NCBI GenBank assembly: GCA_024500155.1
Contig: CM044877.1
Coordinates: 69,396,001-69,460,000, forward strand
Length of the DNA stretch: 64,000 nt
DNA from: Chenopodium formosanum
Taxonomy: Eukaryota > Streptophyta > Magnoliopsida > Caryophyllales > Amaranthaceae
Direction: 5' to 3'
Positions 32,208-46,154 of the stretch are shown here, in pieces. Under the pieces are notes generated by a model. It worked only from the letters and a program-made list of their open reading frames with translations, was not told where the DNA came from and searched no databases. The position numbers were made by a program, and so were the translations under genes. The stretch's first letter is position 1, and each line of letters begins with the position of its first letter.

Positions 32208-35200
32208 ATCTCCAACTTGTCCTTCCGGACAAGTGTGCATTTAGTGTATAGCCCTTATCCTATGTCTCTTCATGCCTCTTCATGAACTACAGAGTAAGAT
32301 TACCAGTCATCTCTGTTTCGTCCAGAAGTGTTTCTCGAAATCCGAGTTTGACTGTCATCAAGCAGATGATTTCTAAAATCCATCTGAGCACGACCATGCA
32401 TTTTTCACAGTCTCGCTCTTCGAGAGGCCTTGTAAACAACAAGACATGTTCCCTATTGTTAGTAGGGGGACATTTCCAGTCTTGTAATGTAGCTTCTCTT
32501 ACTAAGAGGACTCACCCGCCCAATATCTGTCTTTATAATCCCCAGTTACGGCGAACGTTTGGCGGATACCAAAGCGGACCAGTACTCAAACAAGAGATCT
32601 CCCACTACTCATGGTCAAAGGAAAAGAGTTCCGATAGTAATAATGAGAAAATACTTATGACGATTTTAAATCTCTTAAAGTATCCTCATAGGTCGATCTA
32701 GTATGGTTCTAAATCAATACCTGTGCAAATGATTTATATCCTCATAGCACAAGAAACGGTGCTACAAATCATACTACACACTAATCTCTGATGGTCATCA
32801 ATTGTCCACAAAATATGACCTTGATTAGGGATAATTTTTGATTAAAATATTCAATGTTCATTTAATAGGTGTTTCATTATCCAAGCCATTGACTTGATAC
32901 CCTATTTTGAATATTTATTAAAATCGAATGGACTCATTATTTAATTCTAAACCACAATTAAATAGTTTTGTGTAATATTTAGAAATATTTTATTCCACTA
33001 TGAAACTTCACAATGTTTCATCTTATGATAAATGGTTTTTCCCTAATGTTTAAAGAGTAATACTCTTCATAAAACATTCATAGAAATCACACCCATATTT
33101 GATATGCTTGATTTCTTTCATGCAATTATGAATGTTGTCGTTCACTTATTCCATAGGTTTAGTTATAATTACTTTGCAAACCTTAGCATCTTCATTATCC
33201 ACCATTTCCATAATAAGATGATAAAATTTTGAGAGTGTTAATGGATTACATGTGATTCAGGATTTATTGTCCAAGCAATGGCTCCCACTCATTTTCATGA
33301 TTTGAGACCTTCTACTTGACAACCTACAATCATTAATGTTCAACAACGAACCTTTACATTTAACATCTATCTTATTATTGCCTTTAAGGCAACAATATTC
33401 TCAACATATATTTTAGTAGACTCCCCGATGATGTCTTGCTTGGGTTTTACTCCAAGCGACTCACAACGATTTGGGATACCCTAATCACATGTGATCATGG
33501 AAATTTTCCTTAAATTCCCGCTCATTATACATGGATGCATATCCATGTTACCATTCTCAAGCCACGACACTTCTTGCCTCGTGCTTATAAATGGCTTCCT
33601 TGCTAAGGATCTAATCCTTGTTAAGGTTTGTGCTGGCAACATCAAAACTCAAATTATATTTGTTTCCATGCGTCAAGAACTCATCCTACTACTTATCTAA
33701 GTTCTTTGGATGTTCTTGACTATAATCTAATGATCTAATACTTAGATTAATGTCGATTGGTATTATGTACGTACTTCACATGCTCTAAGCATGTAAGTCA
33801 TCTGACGATTCCATATCATAGCCTTACATGATGGATTTAATTCTAGAATGATTCTCAATTTTATTCCATCCATGTGACATTTAGCTCATACAGTTACACT
33901 GAGTCTTGCCAAATTGTTCGCTGTATGATATGATTGAAAGTCTCTTACTAGAGTCTTTCTTGTTTGATTTAGTATTTAGCCTAGCTTATACTTAGTTCAA
34001 ACATTTAATTAGCTTCATACATATGGGTCGAAAGCCTTTCAAAGTCTTTCATGTTTAACATGGTAATTTCTTTTACTCGTTTAAACATTTAATTAAGTCT
34101 ATACCATAGAACTTAATTCCCAACATGTACTAAGTATCGTCTTTAGCTCGGTCCATTGTCGAAAATACTTTCAAATCTAAACATTTAGCATTTGATGGTT
34201 GTTTCACAATAGAATTCGTAAACTTCTTGTTGGACCATTACTTTTGCTCCCACTAAACTTCTTGTTCATCAGAATTTTTTATGTTTCTCCATAAGTCAAT
34301 CCTCTTATTAACTTTACGAGAAAACACGTTCCAATTCCTTAATGCAATGCTTCCTTTAATCCCATGACGGATTCCATGTGCTTGCTTTCAAATCTAGCAT
34401 TTTTTAGATTTTCAAAACCCTTCGACTATTCCATAGTCACTTCCAAAATCCTATTTTGGGTAGGCGGTTTTTGTATCTATTTTGCCATATTTCATATGTG
34501 CAATTTTGCTAGATCAATCACGAAAAGACTTGAGCATTCCGATTGGTGAATGGGATTTTAAAATCAACTCTTTGATATTAATTATATCCTTTACAACCAA
34601 TCTAGCTATGTATGCATATACATTTCCACATTTGTTAGTTTTCCCCTTAAAAACTTATTTGCAATCGATGGGTCTTTCACCTTTCATGCAAATTAATCAA
34701 GTTTCAAACATGATTTTCAAACATGGAATCTATTTCGGATTTTCATGGCTTTTAACCATTATTCGAAATTTGGATTTGTCGTAGCTATCTTACAAGACAT
34801 TATTCCTTTACTATCTAATAGTAAGTAGTATGCTTGTAAGTCTTAGGTTTGTTTCTAACTTAATAGAAAATTTATAGGATTCAATCCAAGCCTTTGGTGA
34901 ATTATATACCTATACGGGGCAATTGCATCAAACACTGAGTTTTAAGGCGCTTTATAAGCCCTTTTATTATGTTGATCTTACTCCAACATCTTTAATGTTT
35001 TGTGAGTAATGAATTCTCTTTTAAAGCACTTGTAAAGTCCTTTTGGGTATTCTTGATCAAGCATTATCACGAAGTCCTTTAAGGTCTTCCGAGATTCTCA
35101 GTTCTAGTTTGTTGCTAAGATCGATGGTCATCAAGTTCATTTTCCTCCCACTTGTCGTTTTGGAAACGTGTTACTTTCCAGAAAGACACTACTTAGAGCA

Positions 35201-38200
35201 ACAAACAATTTTTTTTGTTCTCAATTGGGATGTGGAGGTAATACCCGTAGTCTCACTTGAATGATTACAAAGAGACATGTATATTGTCTTTGGGTAAAAG
35301 TTCGTTGTGAAACAAACAGTTAGCTCCTACTTGAGCTATCTTAGTTTTTATTGAGCCATTCAGCTCCCACTGAGTCACCTAGCTCCCACTGAGCCACTTT
35401 GCTCCCACTGAGCTAGTGAACTCCCACTGAGACTAAAAGCCTTAGACATATACTTGAAAAGACTTTTAGAAGTTATTTCTATCCATAACTGAATATGGCG
35501 TCCTTTCTTAGCTTCGACACATTGTTTAGTGTAACATTAGTCATTTGTGCAGAACTTTATAGGAAGGGTTGTGAACCATCATTGTTCGAGTCATTTTCAA
35601 ATGACACCGAGGTCTCCGTGAAGACACACCATGTTCTTTGTGGAGTTATTTATGAAAATTTCCATTCATAACTTTGAGATAGTCACGCTTGGCTCAAGCA
35701 AACATCGCTCGATCTAATCTAGACATTTTGATATCTTGCCAAGTCGATTCTGTACTTCACTGAACTCTTGAGCTACTCAAGTCAAGTTTGTTCACATTTG
35801 ATGAATATAGCCATATCCTTTCAAATTCTTTGTGAAACGTTGAAGTAATTGAATCCTCTTTAGCCTTCGGAGTCAACTGTCTATACCAAGAACAATAGCT
35901 CTCTGCTTTGTCGGTTTCAACAAGTAAGACTTTCTTGTCTTAGAATGATTCCAATTCAAACAACTATCAAGAGCCTATTTAATAGAGCCTTGAGTACGTT
36001 CTTGTCGATGTGACATTGCTAAAGATGTTTGGAACGCAAATCAAGCCCATGACTTGAACTTAGTGAGTTTATCATGTTAGAGAAATGTTTGTTTATAATC
36101 AAGCATTCTTAACTCAACGCTTGGATAACCATCCCATTCAAATAAATCTCGCAACTATTGCTCATTACTTTGAATGTGAGTTTTTCCGTGTGTAAACGGA
36201 TTAGTTGCTGATTATGGAACATAATAACCATTACTTGTTCCAGCCTTTGGCTTAAAAGGTCTTTAAACAAAACATAGTGGAACACTCTCATAGTAAGCTT
36301 GTAAGTCGATAACTTAACTTAACTTCAATAGTTTGAGGTCACTCTCATAGTGGAACACTCAAGCAGTATCCTATACTTGTGAAGATAACGAATTGCTAAG
36401 TAAAATACAATAACATGAACTCATGAGTTAAAATGAAATCTAATTCCTTTTCTTCTTTCCTTCTTTCCTATATTTCTTATCATACAATATCTCATAATCT
36501 TACTTTAAGAATCATTTCTTTAAGTACCTTGACTCTTATACTTTGTTAGGCATGATCAAGCACCTAGTGCGCCGCAAAACAAAGTTCCATCTTTTCCATT
36601 AATTCTTACTCGAATTACTACATCAATGAGTCCTACTCAATTGTGATGCAAAAAGATACGTTGGTTGTCAAACATTGACAATCTTGAGTTTGCAACTCAA
36701 TACCTCATGTTTTATCAAAACTACCTAGTATTTTGAATACATGATGTCCAACCGTCCTTTCGGACTTAATTATAAAAGTCATTTATGAGAATTGTATTTT
36801 AGAAATGCTTTTCCTTTCTTTGAGAACTATTCTCAAGGATTTCCTTTACCAATCATGGAAACAATATTATTTTATTTGGAATACTATAAATATAAGTGCT
36901 AAGTATAACCATTTATCAAGAACATAATAAGTTTGAAATTTAATAGCATTCATGCAAACTTCAATCTTATTAAACGTCTTATTTACGCATAATAATTGTC
37001 CCTATTTGGCGAAAATAAGGCGATTCCAAGATCCGAAGAAACAAAGAGTGGTTAAGCATGCTTTGGCTTGTCTTAAAAACACAATCTTCTAGGGTAAGCA
37101 TTGCCTTGCTAATGGCTCTAAGCCACTCTTGGTTAGACAATCGTCGCATCTAATGCATCTTTGACGATGTATCTCTTTTGCCACGGTATGTGAGGACTCC
37201 TCACTCATACCGATGAGTTAAACCAAAACTAACGTGCACACCCGGTGTGCCTTATGCCCCTTGGAGAAGTGATGGCACCTCGCTTTGGCGTAGCCTACCA
37301 CTACTCTCGTTCGGTTAGTAAGTGTTGTTTTGGAAAGGTAAGTTTGACTCAATATTATTAGGGACCTAGGATTTCTATGTTGGTTGATTTAAGTGAACTT
37401 AACTAATCATCGCAACATCAAGAAAACCTAAGCATGCATCTAACGAATAATTCACATATATATAAGCATAAAATATAAAGCGAAATTATAGATGCATATT
37501 GGCAACTAGCAAGACCCCTTGAGATCTTCATATCTTCTAAAGGTCTTCATTTGCAATTCAAGGCTTTGTCTTCCAAGATACGTCGTCTTCAAGACTTCAC
37601 CAAACTTATGCAAAAACTAGTGTCTACAACTAGGAATGATCTAAATAATAAAGTACAAAAATACTTACCGGTGCGTAGATCGTATTTAGATTTACAAAAA
37701 TACATAACGGCACGTAGTCCGTATTTTCTATCCTAGTCGGGTCCCACTAGTTGCCATTTCATAAAACCTGTAAGAGAGAGAATATTTGTATTCCATTCAT
37801 CCATTCACTATTTGTGAATGGTCCATGCAATTTACAAATTAAAACAAAATAAAATGCAATTAAACAATGCGCGCACTAGTAACTAATCTAGGTGGTTAAT
37901 CCGATTAACACGCCTAATTAAAACTAGTCAAAGTTCTTTAATCGATTATACAAATTACGTCATTAATAATTGAAGCTCCCACTAAATTCCGCATTTCCTT
38001 AATTAATCTAATTAATTAAGTCGGTAGCACCCAAAGTTGTCAAAATGAAATTTTGCCAATGCCGCTCAAAACCGAGGCCTAGCCTCCCAAAATTTTTAAT
38101 TAAAATAAACAAAATTAATTAAAATAGGTAAAACGGCAAAATAAGCAACATCAAGTCTACTACGGCTAGCCACCTCACCGCACCAAGCATACACACACGC

Positions 38201-39392
38201 CAAGACCACGAACACACGGCCCACGGCACAAGGCCGTGAGCTGCTGCCACGGCACAGCCGCGCGTGGCTGCTGCAGCCCGCGTGTGCTGCTGCCTTGCGT
38301 GGCTGCTGCCGCGCGTGTGGCCGCAAGTAAGGTGGTGCTGCCACCTTGGCAGCCACATATGGGCTGTTGTGCAGCCCGGCTCGCCAAGGTGATGCATTGC
38401 CTCGTCTTGCGTGCCACGGCCTCGGGATTTGATCCCTTTTTGCGAGACAACAATAACTAATTCTAAATTAATTTTAGAACTAATTAGAGAGCAAAATAAA
38501 ATTTTAAACAAGTCTAACTTAATAAAATTTTCAAAGTGCAAATAACCAAAATAATTCCAAGAACCATTCTTAATTAAATTGGTTTATCTTGGTACAACAT
38601 AAAATTGAGGCAATTTCTCACTTTCAATTTAATCAATTTAAATTAAACTTGAGAATTTGACAAAGTAAAGGGAAGTTGGAAAAATATGAACTTTAATGTT
38701 CAAATGAAAATTCCAACATCTAAATTTTGTGAATCCTTGAAAATTATATCTTCCAACATGAAGATAACCAAATTTCTATCACCAAAATCGAAACTTTATG
38801 TTTCCAATCAACTCAAAATGATTAAAACATCACAGTTTAACACAAAATAACATGGAATTTAGTGGTTTTTAAAGTTTCAATCACTTATTCACAAATAAAG
38901 ATTGAATCTTTAACACTTAGGAAGCCTCAAAATTAAAACTTTCACATTAAAAAGCAATTAGTTTGCAATTATGTGAAAATAAATCAACCTTTAAGCATCA
39001 AATACTACCAAGTAAGTGTGCTTTAAGGGGACATAAAAAATGCAGAAAATAATGCAAATAATCAACCATATAATCAACAATTTATGGATTAATTTCAAGG
39101 TTAGAAAAGACTTAAAATTTTTCGTCAAAAACGAAAAACCCCTCGAATCAGGCATTTCTGGTCATAATTTGGCTAAAACACAGCCCCCTCTGGGAATAAA
39201 AACCTTTCCAAAACACGTTTTCCACCCAAAATTCACTAGTCTTGGGCGAAAATCTGGGTTCTGGGCCAAAATCGACATTAAAAACGGGATTAAAATAAAT
39301 AAAACCGAGCTACTAATCTAATTAGCAACTTAAACCAGAAAATTAAGCCAAAATAAACCTTGAAAAATATGATTATAAAAATAAACGAGCGG
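32208..39392 (-). other. Interior of the nested LTR element without recognisable genes
   Basis: All open stretches are below about 140 codons and none shows retroelement motifs. GCTCCCACTGAGC-type units recur at 35,365-35,430. A GC-rich block with GCTGCTGCC repeats lies at 38,190-38,400, next to the 5' LTR. Next to the 3' LTR, the minus strand reads AAGTTGGAGAT then TGAAAGG, a plausible polypurine tract. Confidence 0.6.
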
Positions 39393-39406
39393 GGCTCCGA
39401 TACCGC
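39393..39406 (-). promoter_or_regulatory. Primer-binding site (tRNA-Met type) of the nested LTR element
   Basis: The minus strand reads GCGGTATCGGAGCC immediately after the LTR end CTAACA. It resembles the common plant primer site TGGTATCAGAGC with two substitutions. Confidence 0.75.
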
Positions 39407-40572
39407 TGTTAGGGTTTGGTGAGTCTGACTCACCGCGGAAACAAACCCCGACCCAAGGAACCACTCGCAATAATTAAAATCATAAAGCATAAATAAATAA
39501 TCACAAAGATAAGATAACGAATCTTACCCTCGAAGCGAGCTTCGCCCAAAAATCGGGGCTCTTACTTGAAAGCTACGAGCACGTCAAGCGTCGCGCCTCC
39601 GACGGTATCCACCCACAAAAGGGCGAACACAACTTTAAGGTCTACTACCTAGGGGTTAGCGAGGTCCGACCAAAACCCGAGTGTTATATGAGTTTAAGAG
39701 TTTTTCCAATATTATGGAATGCTCTATTTAACTCCCACTCAAGCATCATTTCCAATGCTCAAAGTTGGGTATTTATAGGGAATGATGGGAGTATGAAAAT
39801 CTCTCCCATCAATGTGGGACAATGAGATTTTCTCATTTTATTTTAAAGCTAAAATAAAATTATTAAGCAAACTAGTAATAAATCAACAAGTGTCAAGCAT
39901 ACATGAGAGAGTAGGTGAGGACCACTTGGAGATGGGGACCAAACTTGCTCCCCACTCTCTCCCTCACCTTGTGCCACATGGCAACCCACTTGCTCCCATA
40001 TTCCAACCTTCCCCTTATTCACGGCCCTATGGCCCGAGCCAAGCCACGAGCCAAGCCCGAGCCCAGCCCGCACCTGGCCCGAGCCCAGCCTGCATCAGCT
40101 GCTGCTGTGCCTAGCCGCGCCTGCTGCCGTGGCTGCAGCACGGTGCGCCGGCTCGTCTTGCCCTTAGCATTCGGATGCTCGGGGCACTCCGATGCTAGGG
40201 GTATTTTTGGGAATATTGTTGATTTATTATTATTTTGCGCGTCTCGTCTTTTATTATTTAGAGTCTACTTCCGACGATCGGTTTCGACGCTCTAAGCTCG
40301 AATTACCGATGTCTAATTATTTAACACTCGGGCGACGAATTAATTTCTTCCGAATTAATTCGTCGAGTTGGTTCGCATATATTTGCTTGGGTGTGACCCG
40401 AAGGGTTCAGTCAAGATTAAGCTGTAATATTAATTATATTAATATTACTGATCGGAAGCGGCCTCCACCCAGGCATTCAGATCACTTGACCTTGCTGAAT
40501 ATATTAGCTTTCTAATAATTCTGAACTCGCTATCAGAATAATACACTTATTCGAAGGACACCATTCCTTTCA
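39407..40572 (-). repeat. 5' LTR (in element orientation) of the nested LTR element
   Basis: Nearly identical to 31,015-32,207. The main length difference is around the GCCCGAGCC repeat (about 40,030-40,120), where the copies differ by repeat-unit number. Confidence 0.9.
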
Positions 40573-43444
40573 TACACTGTCTCCACCTACATTTGGTTGT
40601 GTAAGGTGGATGTTACCATCATCCTGTTTAAGTGTATTTTAATAGAAAATGTTTAAACACATACTGTTAGTGTCAAATAATATTCTCATATCAAATATAC
40701 TGTTAGATATACCTGCAGATGGGCATTCTCCAAAGCTTGTTTTGCCTGATAAAAAGCACAGCAAAAAAACATAAGACCTTGTAGCAGATAGGTCAAATAT
40801 TAACACAGATAGGTCATAATGTAAGGCATACCTTTGAATTCCGTGGCTTAACTTGCTTGTAACCAGTGTCTGCATAGGATTTATTGCAAGAACCCTTTGG
40901 TCTACCACGACGACGTTTTTTACACACAGGGTCAAGAATGTTGGAAACAATATGGTTGTTAGAACCAATGTCTGACTGTGGATCCTCAACCATGGGGTAA
41001 CCACTCGAAGCAATCAGTTCCATATATTTCAGCCTCCAATCCTTCACTTCAATGTGGAGAGTAGACAGGGAGTCCACCACTAGCTGCACGGTGGCATCAT
41101 CTGCAGCAGAAGCATCCTCACACACCCCCTCAAATGCATTCATCATCAAGTTGTATTTTTTCACCTCGGGTGTCTGCGAGGGGTCATGGTACGCGACCTT
41201 TACCCTTGTGTGCTTCCTCACGATATCTTTGCGCCACTTGTCTACCACATACTTTGTAGGTATTTCAAGGACCATGTTCGCATCCAACACACGAATACAA
41301 TGCTTGCAAAGAATACCATGGGTTTCAAATCTTCTGCAGTCACAAGTGACCTCTTTCAGCACATGGTTGTACAAAATTGCATAATTGCGCCTACGATCTG
41401 TAATGACTTCTTCACTTTCCCCCTCCGGTACTATCCAGACCCTGTCTTCGATCACATATCGAACCGTTGTCTCATCAATAACAGTTTCTCCCCTGTCATA
41501 GCAGTACATCAATCGGGATAGTTCTCTTTGAATCTCCTAGAACTTAGCATCAGTGTAAACCTTTTGGAAAAATGCTTCATGCCTGAAACCACTGACTAGT
41601 CGCCGAATATACTTTGTTGCCTTTGCATCAGCTTCATTCTCATCCTTGACCCTTTTTGTCATTGCCCTGGTGTATCGCACAGGAAATTCACAAAGTTTCG
41701 TCTTCCGATTAACAAACCCATCAAAAAAACTGTTGATGCTCTCCACACATTGTGTGGTCTTCATCCCGGCCTAAAAGTACTCACGCATGAAGGCCGGAAT
41801 CCACATGTGTCTCTCTTCATATAGATCAGCTAACCATTCATTATCCTCAAGACTGAATTTCTTCATGCATTCACATCACCTTTTCTCAAATTCTTCGATA
41901 GTGAAGCTCTCGTAGATTATTGCCTTCAAGGGACTCTTGAAATCTTTGTACCTAAAACATAAACACCCATATCCATAGCCACTGTTAAATTCAACACATA
42001 ACATATAACAGAATTCATCATGTAGCAATATGACATCAGATAACAAGCCTTACCCCTTGCATTTGCCAAGCTTATCTGAAAATTTCTTCACTATGTGCCA
42101 TATGCACCACCTTTGCCTGGCAGTTGGCATCGTATCAGCAATTGCCTTCCGCATTGCAGCAGCTTGATCTGTCAAAATAGCTACAGGGGCTTTATTTCCC
42201 ATGCAAGCCAACCACTGCTGGAAAACCCATTTGTACGTCTCAGTGGTTTCTCGGGACACTAAAGCACAACCCAAAAGAATGGACTGCCCATGATGGTTGA
42301 CGCCCACAAAGTTCGCAAACGGGAGTTCATATTGGTTTGTAAGGTATGTAGCATCAAAACAAACTACATCCCCGAAATACTCGTAAGCTGCCCGACTTCT
42401 CGCATCTACCCATAACACATCCTTCAAGCGACCAAAACCATCTAACCGATGGGTGTGGTAAAAATTCTGATTATCCGCTTGCATCCGCTCAAAATACGTC
42501 ATCATGGCATTAGCATCTCCTCCCTCAAATTTCAGCCTCCGTTTGGAAACCTCATGCTGCATGTCCTTAAGGCTGGGCAACTCCTCATCCTCTTTTTCAT
42601 GTGACAGACCATTGCGAATTTTGGAAACAGACACCCCCTCTTCATAAAAATTCAACAACACCTTCTTCACATTAGCAGTGTAATTCTTCATCCTATACTC
42701 TTTAACTAACTTGGACATGCTGGGGTTAACATCATGTGTGTGCACATTAATCACCTTCCTTAATTCCCACTCCCTTTCTGCATTAACCCCAGCATATACA
42801 CTAGCACCACATTCACATTTCTTTGATTTTCTCTTCCCCCGACTGAGTTCATCTGCCCCAATAACTCTATTCACCTTAGCACCACACCCAGCAACATCCA
42901 TTGATTTATCCCTCTTTTTGGCCTCTCTCTTGGCCCTCATGTTAGGGGCACCCCAACACTCACACCTCCACGTCGAGGTCAAGCGCTCATTGGTCAATTT
43001 GGATTTAGTTCCTTGCACCCTAGATATACCAAAACCCTCCTGCTCACCATACTTTTTGTAATATATCTCTACATCCTGCCATGACTTAAACACCATCCCC
43101 ACTTTCGGAGATTCAACCAAAGGAGCAGAACATACCCTGTTAGTTGACACTACAGTATTAATTGGAGAACGATATTCAATTACATTACTGCAATGATCAT
43201 CACGAATTGGTGACATTGGAGGAACGCACATATTTAATGACATATCATCAACAGAATCAGGACAGTACAAATCATCTCCAATTTCACCTTCCCCAACTCC
43301 ATCCCCAGCACCATTGTCATAGAAATCATCCCCAAATTCACCTTCTCCGACTCCATCATCACTACCATTGTCATAAAAATCATCCCCAAGTTCCCCTTCC
43401 CCGACTACATCCCTAGAAACATCGTCATGAAAATCAACCATCCT

Positions 43445-44153
43445 AATTTAATTACGAATCACTACCACCTAATCTTAATATTAATAATTGCAAACTACAA
43501 CATAATACAAGGTACCTGTTCACACACCACATACAACAATCACAAGTCTAAATGAACGACTTTACACAAACCACATTAAATTAAAAGATAAAAAAAAAAA
43601 AAAAAAAATTAACAAAACCATCTAAGCCGTACACAAAGATTAAATTGAACACATTCATGCTTCAATTTTGAATACATGTAAGCACCAGAATATTTGGTTT
43701 CCGATATAGTAACAAATCAAAAAGATTCATTCGAAATGATCCAATTACAAATAAATTGCAATAGCAAAATTGTTACGACTCAATAACCATAGAGAACGAA
43801 TATATAAGCCCGGGAACAAATCCAATTTTTCCGCACCGACTCCGATAACAGTTGCTATGCCCATCGACGAGTTCCAAATCGCAACCTCCCTCTTTATAAA
43901 AAAACAAAAATTTCCTTAGTTTTTAGGATGGAGGTTAATGTATTTTCTCTCTCCAACTGCAGTGTCTGCCTTACTTTCTCTTTCTTCTGCAAAAGTAACT
44001 TCCACGTGTTGACGAAGTTGTTCTAATCGTTAACGAAGGCGTTAACTATCCGTTACTAAGGTTGGTTCACAGCCAGCTTGGACTGGGACCACTACCGCAT
44101 TATTTAATTGGTTTTCGCAGAAAAATAGGCAAAAAAATTACGAGAATGCCATT
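43445..44153. other. Transposase 5' region and right subterminal part of the MULE
   Basis: A minus-strand TATA-like TTTATAAA at 43,893-43,900, followed by a ~450-bp leader, probably drives the transposase. Pyrimidine-rich and GTTAACG-type stretches lie between this and the TIR. No separate gene was found. Confidence 0.45.
43893..43900 (-). promoter_or_regulatory. Probable TATA box of the MULE transposase
   Basis: On the minus strand TTTATAAAGAGGG, about 450 bp upstream of the ATG and about 300 bp inside the right end of the element. Confidence 0.45.
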
Positions 44154-44199
44154 TGATAAACATCAAATGTTTATCAACTTGAGAAACCTGGGCGGCCTC
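44154..44199 (-). repeat. Right terminal inverted repeat of the giant MULE
   Basis: Read on the minus strand, GAGGCCGCCCAGGTTTCTCA is followed by AGTTGATAAACATT and TGATGTTTATCAA. It aligns base for base over 34 bp with the left end. Confidence 0.7.
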
Positions 44200-44208
44200 T
44201 TAATTTAT
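44200..44208 (+). repeat. 9-bp target-site duplication of the giant MULE, right
   Basis: TTAATTTAT, identical to 16,722-16,730. Confidence 0.75.
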
Positions 44209-44479
44209 GAGGTCAGATAAAAGGGATTAGATAAGTGATAAAAGTCGGGCCTAATATGTTTGGATCGGGTTTGTGTTAAATTGTTAATTGGACCATCTTC
44301 AGATTTGAACCAAAGCGATCGAGTATCCCTTGACCTAATTCATACTTAGACATGAATCACATGATAATTTGTCCATTCTTTCTTGATCATATTTAAAGCT
44401 AGTTTGCACTCCCTCCATCTTCTACAACCTACAAGCTGCCAAATTAAACATATGATCTATTTGTATATATATAATTTCC

Positions 44480-44905
44480 CGAACCTGATATGACCCGACC
44501 CAAAACCAACTGTAGACCCTAGTGAATTCGACAATTTGAGACCCGAACCGAACATGAACTGATGTGGAGATGACACGACCTGAATATATTTCGTGAATTA
44601 TTGACCTGAACTAAACCCGACTTGTATTGAAATTGACCCAAACCCGTTTAACCCGTCAAACGCGAATGTAACCCAACCCATTACTAACCTACCTCGAATT
44701 TAATCCGACTTGTTACAAAACTGACCCGAATTTAAATCGGTATGTTATTAAACCGACTCGAATTTTACACAGCCTATTACTATCCCAACACGATCTGTTA
44801 GTAACCCGATCCTAAATCAAGACAACTTGTTATTGACCCGATCGAACCAAATTCAACCCGTATTTTTCTTAACCCATTTCGAACTAAACCTAACATGTTA
44901 TTTTA
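44480..44905. repeat. Degenerate GACCCGA-type repeat tract
   Basis: Many variants of GACCCGAA, AACCCGACTTGTTA and TTGACCCGA are spaced irregularly. It is a simple-sequence-derived satellite-like tract without coding content. Confidence 0.7.
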
Positions 44906-44995
44906 CTTGAATTAATTTCAAATCATCTTAAATTCAATGTAGACCATGTTATTAATATTGATCAAAGTATAGTTATATAGGTACGTTGATTCTTT

Positions 44996-46153
<1,158 letters not shown>

Positions 46154-46154
46154 T

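Larger units (their letters stand above)
31015..40572 (-). mobile_element. Non-coding LTR retrotransposon (LARD-like) nested in the transposase gene
   Basis: Two LTRs (31,015-32,207 and 39,407-40,572) differ mainly by a few substitutions and small indels and are flanked by the exact duplication TACAC (31,010-31,014 and 40,573-40,577). A tRNA-Met-type primer site next to the right LTR sets the orientation to minus. The 7.2-kb interior has only short open stretches on both strands and no recognisable gag, protease, integrase, reverse transcriptase or RNase H, so it would depend on proteins from another element. It lies in the last coding exon of the transposase. Confidence 0.92.
30932..43441 (-). 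pseudogene. mudrA: FAR1/Jittery-like MULE transposase (MURA type), split by an LTR element
   Basis: Start ATG at 43,441. Exon 1, 43,441-42,054: three acidic 18-residue repeats (GEGELGDDFYDNG...), then a FAR1-type zinc-binding region (WRCECWG), then the MULE transposase domain with VVCFDATYLTNQYELPFAN (first Asp) and VAILTDQAAAMRKAI (second Asp). Exon 2, 41,951-40,832: QCVESINSFFDGF (third acid, Glu), SWIM zinc finger CDCRRFETHGILCKHC and an AT-hook-like KKRRRGRPKGS. Exon 3, 40,745-40,713; exon 4, 40,623-40,573 continuing beyond the inserted element to TGA at 30,932-30,934. Nonsense codons: TGA 41,876-41,878, TAG 41,771-41,773, TAG 41,537-41,539. It reads inward from the right TIR. The catalytic triad is retained but the gene is dead. 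Confidence 0.85.
16731..44199. mobile_element. Giant Mutator-like element with gene cargo
   Basis: Left end GAGCAAATTCAAGTTTATCA and inverted right end GAGGCCGCCCAGGTTTCTCA align without gaps. Both then run into an identical TTGATAAACATT followed by GTTTATCAA, and flanking TTAATTTAT is duplicated exactly. The span is 27,469 bp, or about 17.9 kb without the nested LTR element. It holds an inward-reading FAR1/Jittery-like transposase at the right end, a Ulp1-associated-type gene reading inward at the left end, four paralogous minus-strand genes with an endonuclease fragment, a SUMO-like gene and minisatellites. Some plant MULEs (Kaonashi type) are known to carry Ulp1-like genes opposite the transposase; the other cargo is not known to me. 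Confidence 0.75.

Noticed and set aside
38096..38541. Alanine/arginine-rich overlapping open frames on both strands
   Set aside because: A GCTGCTGCC-type GC-rich block gives open frames in several phases at once; not a gene.
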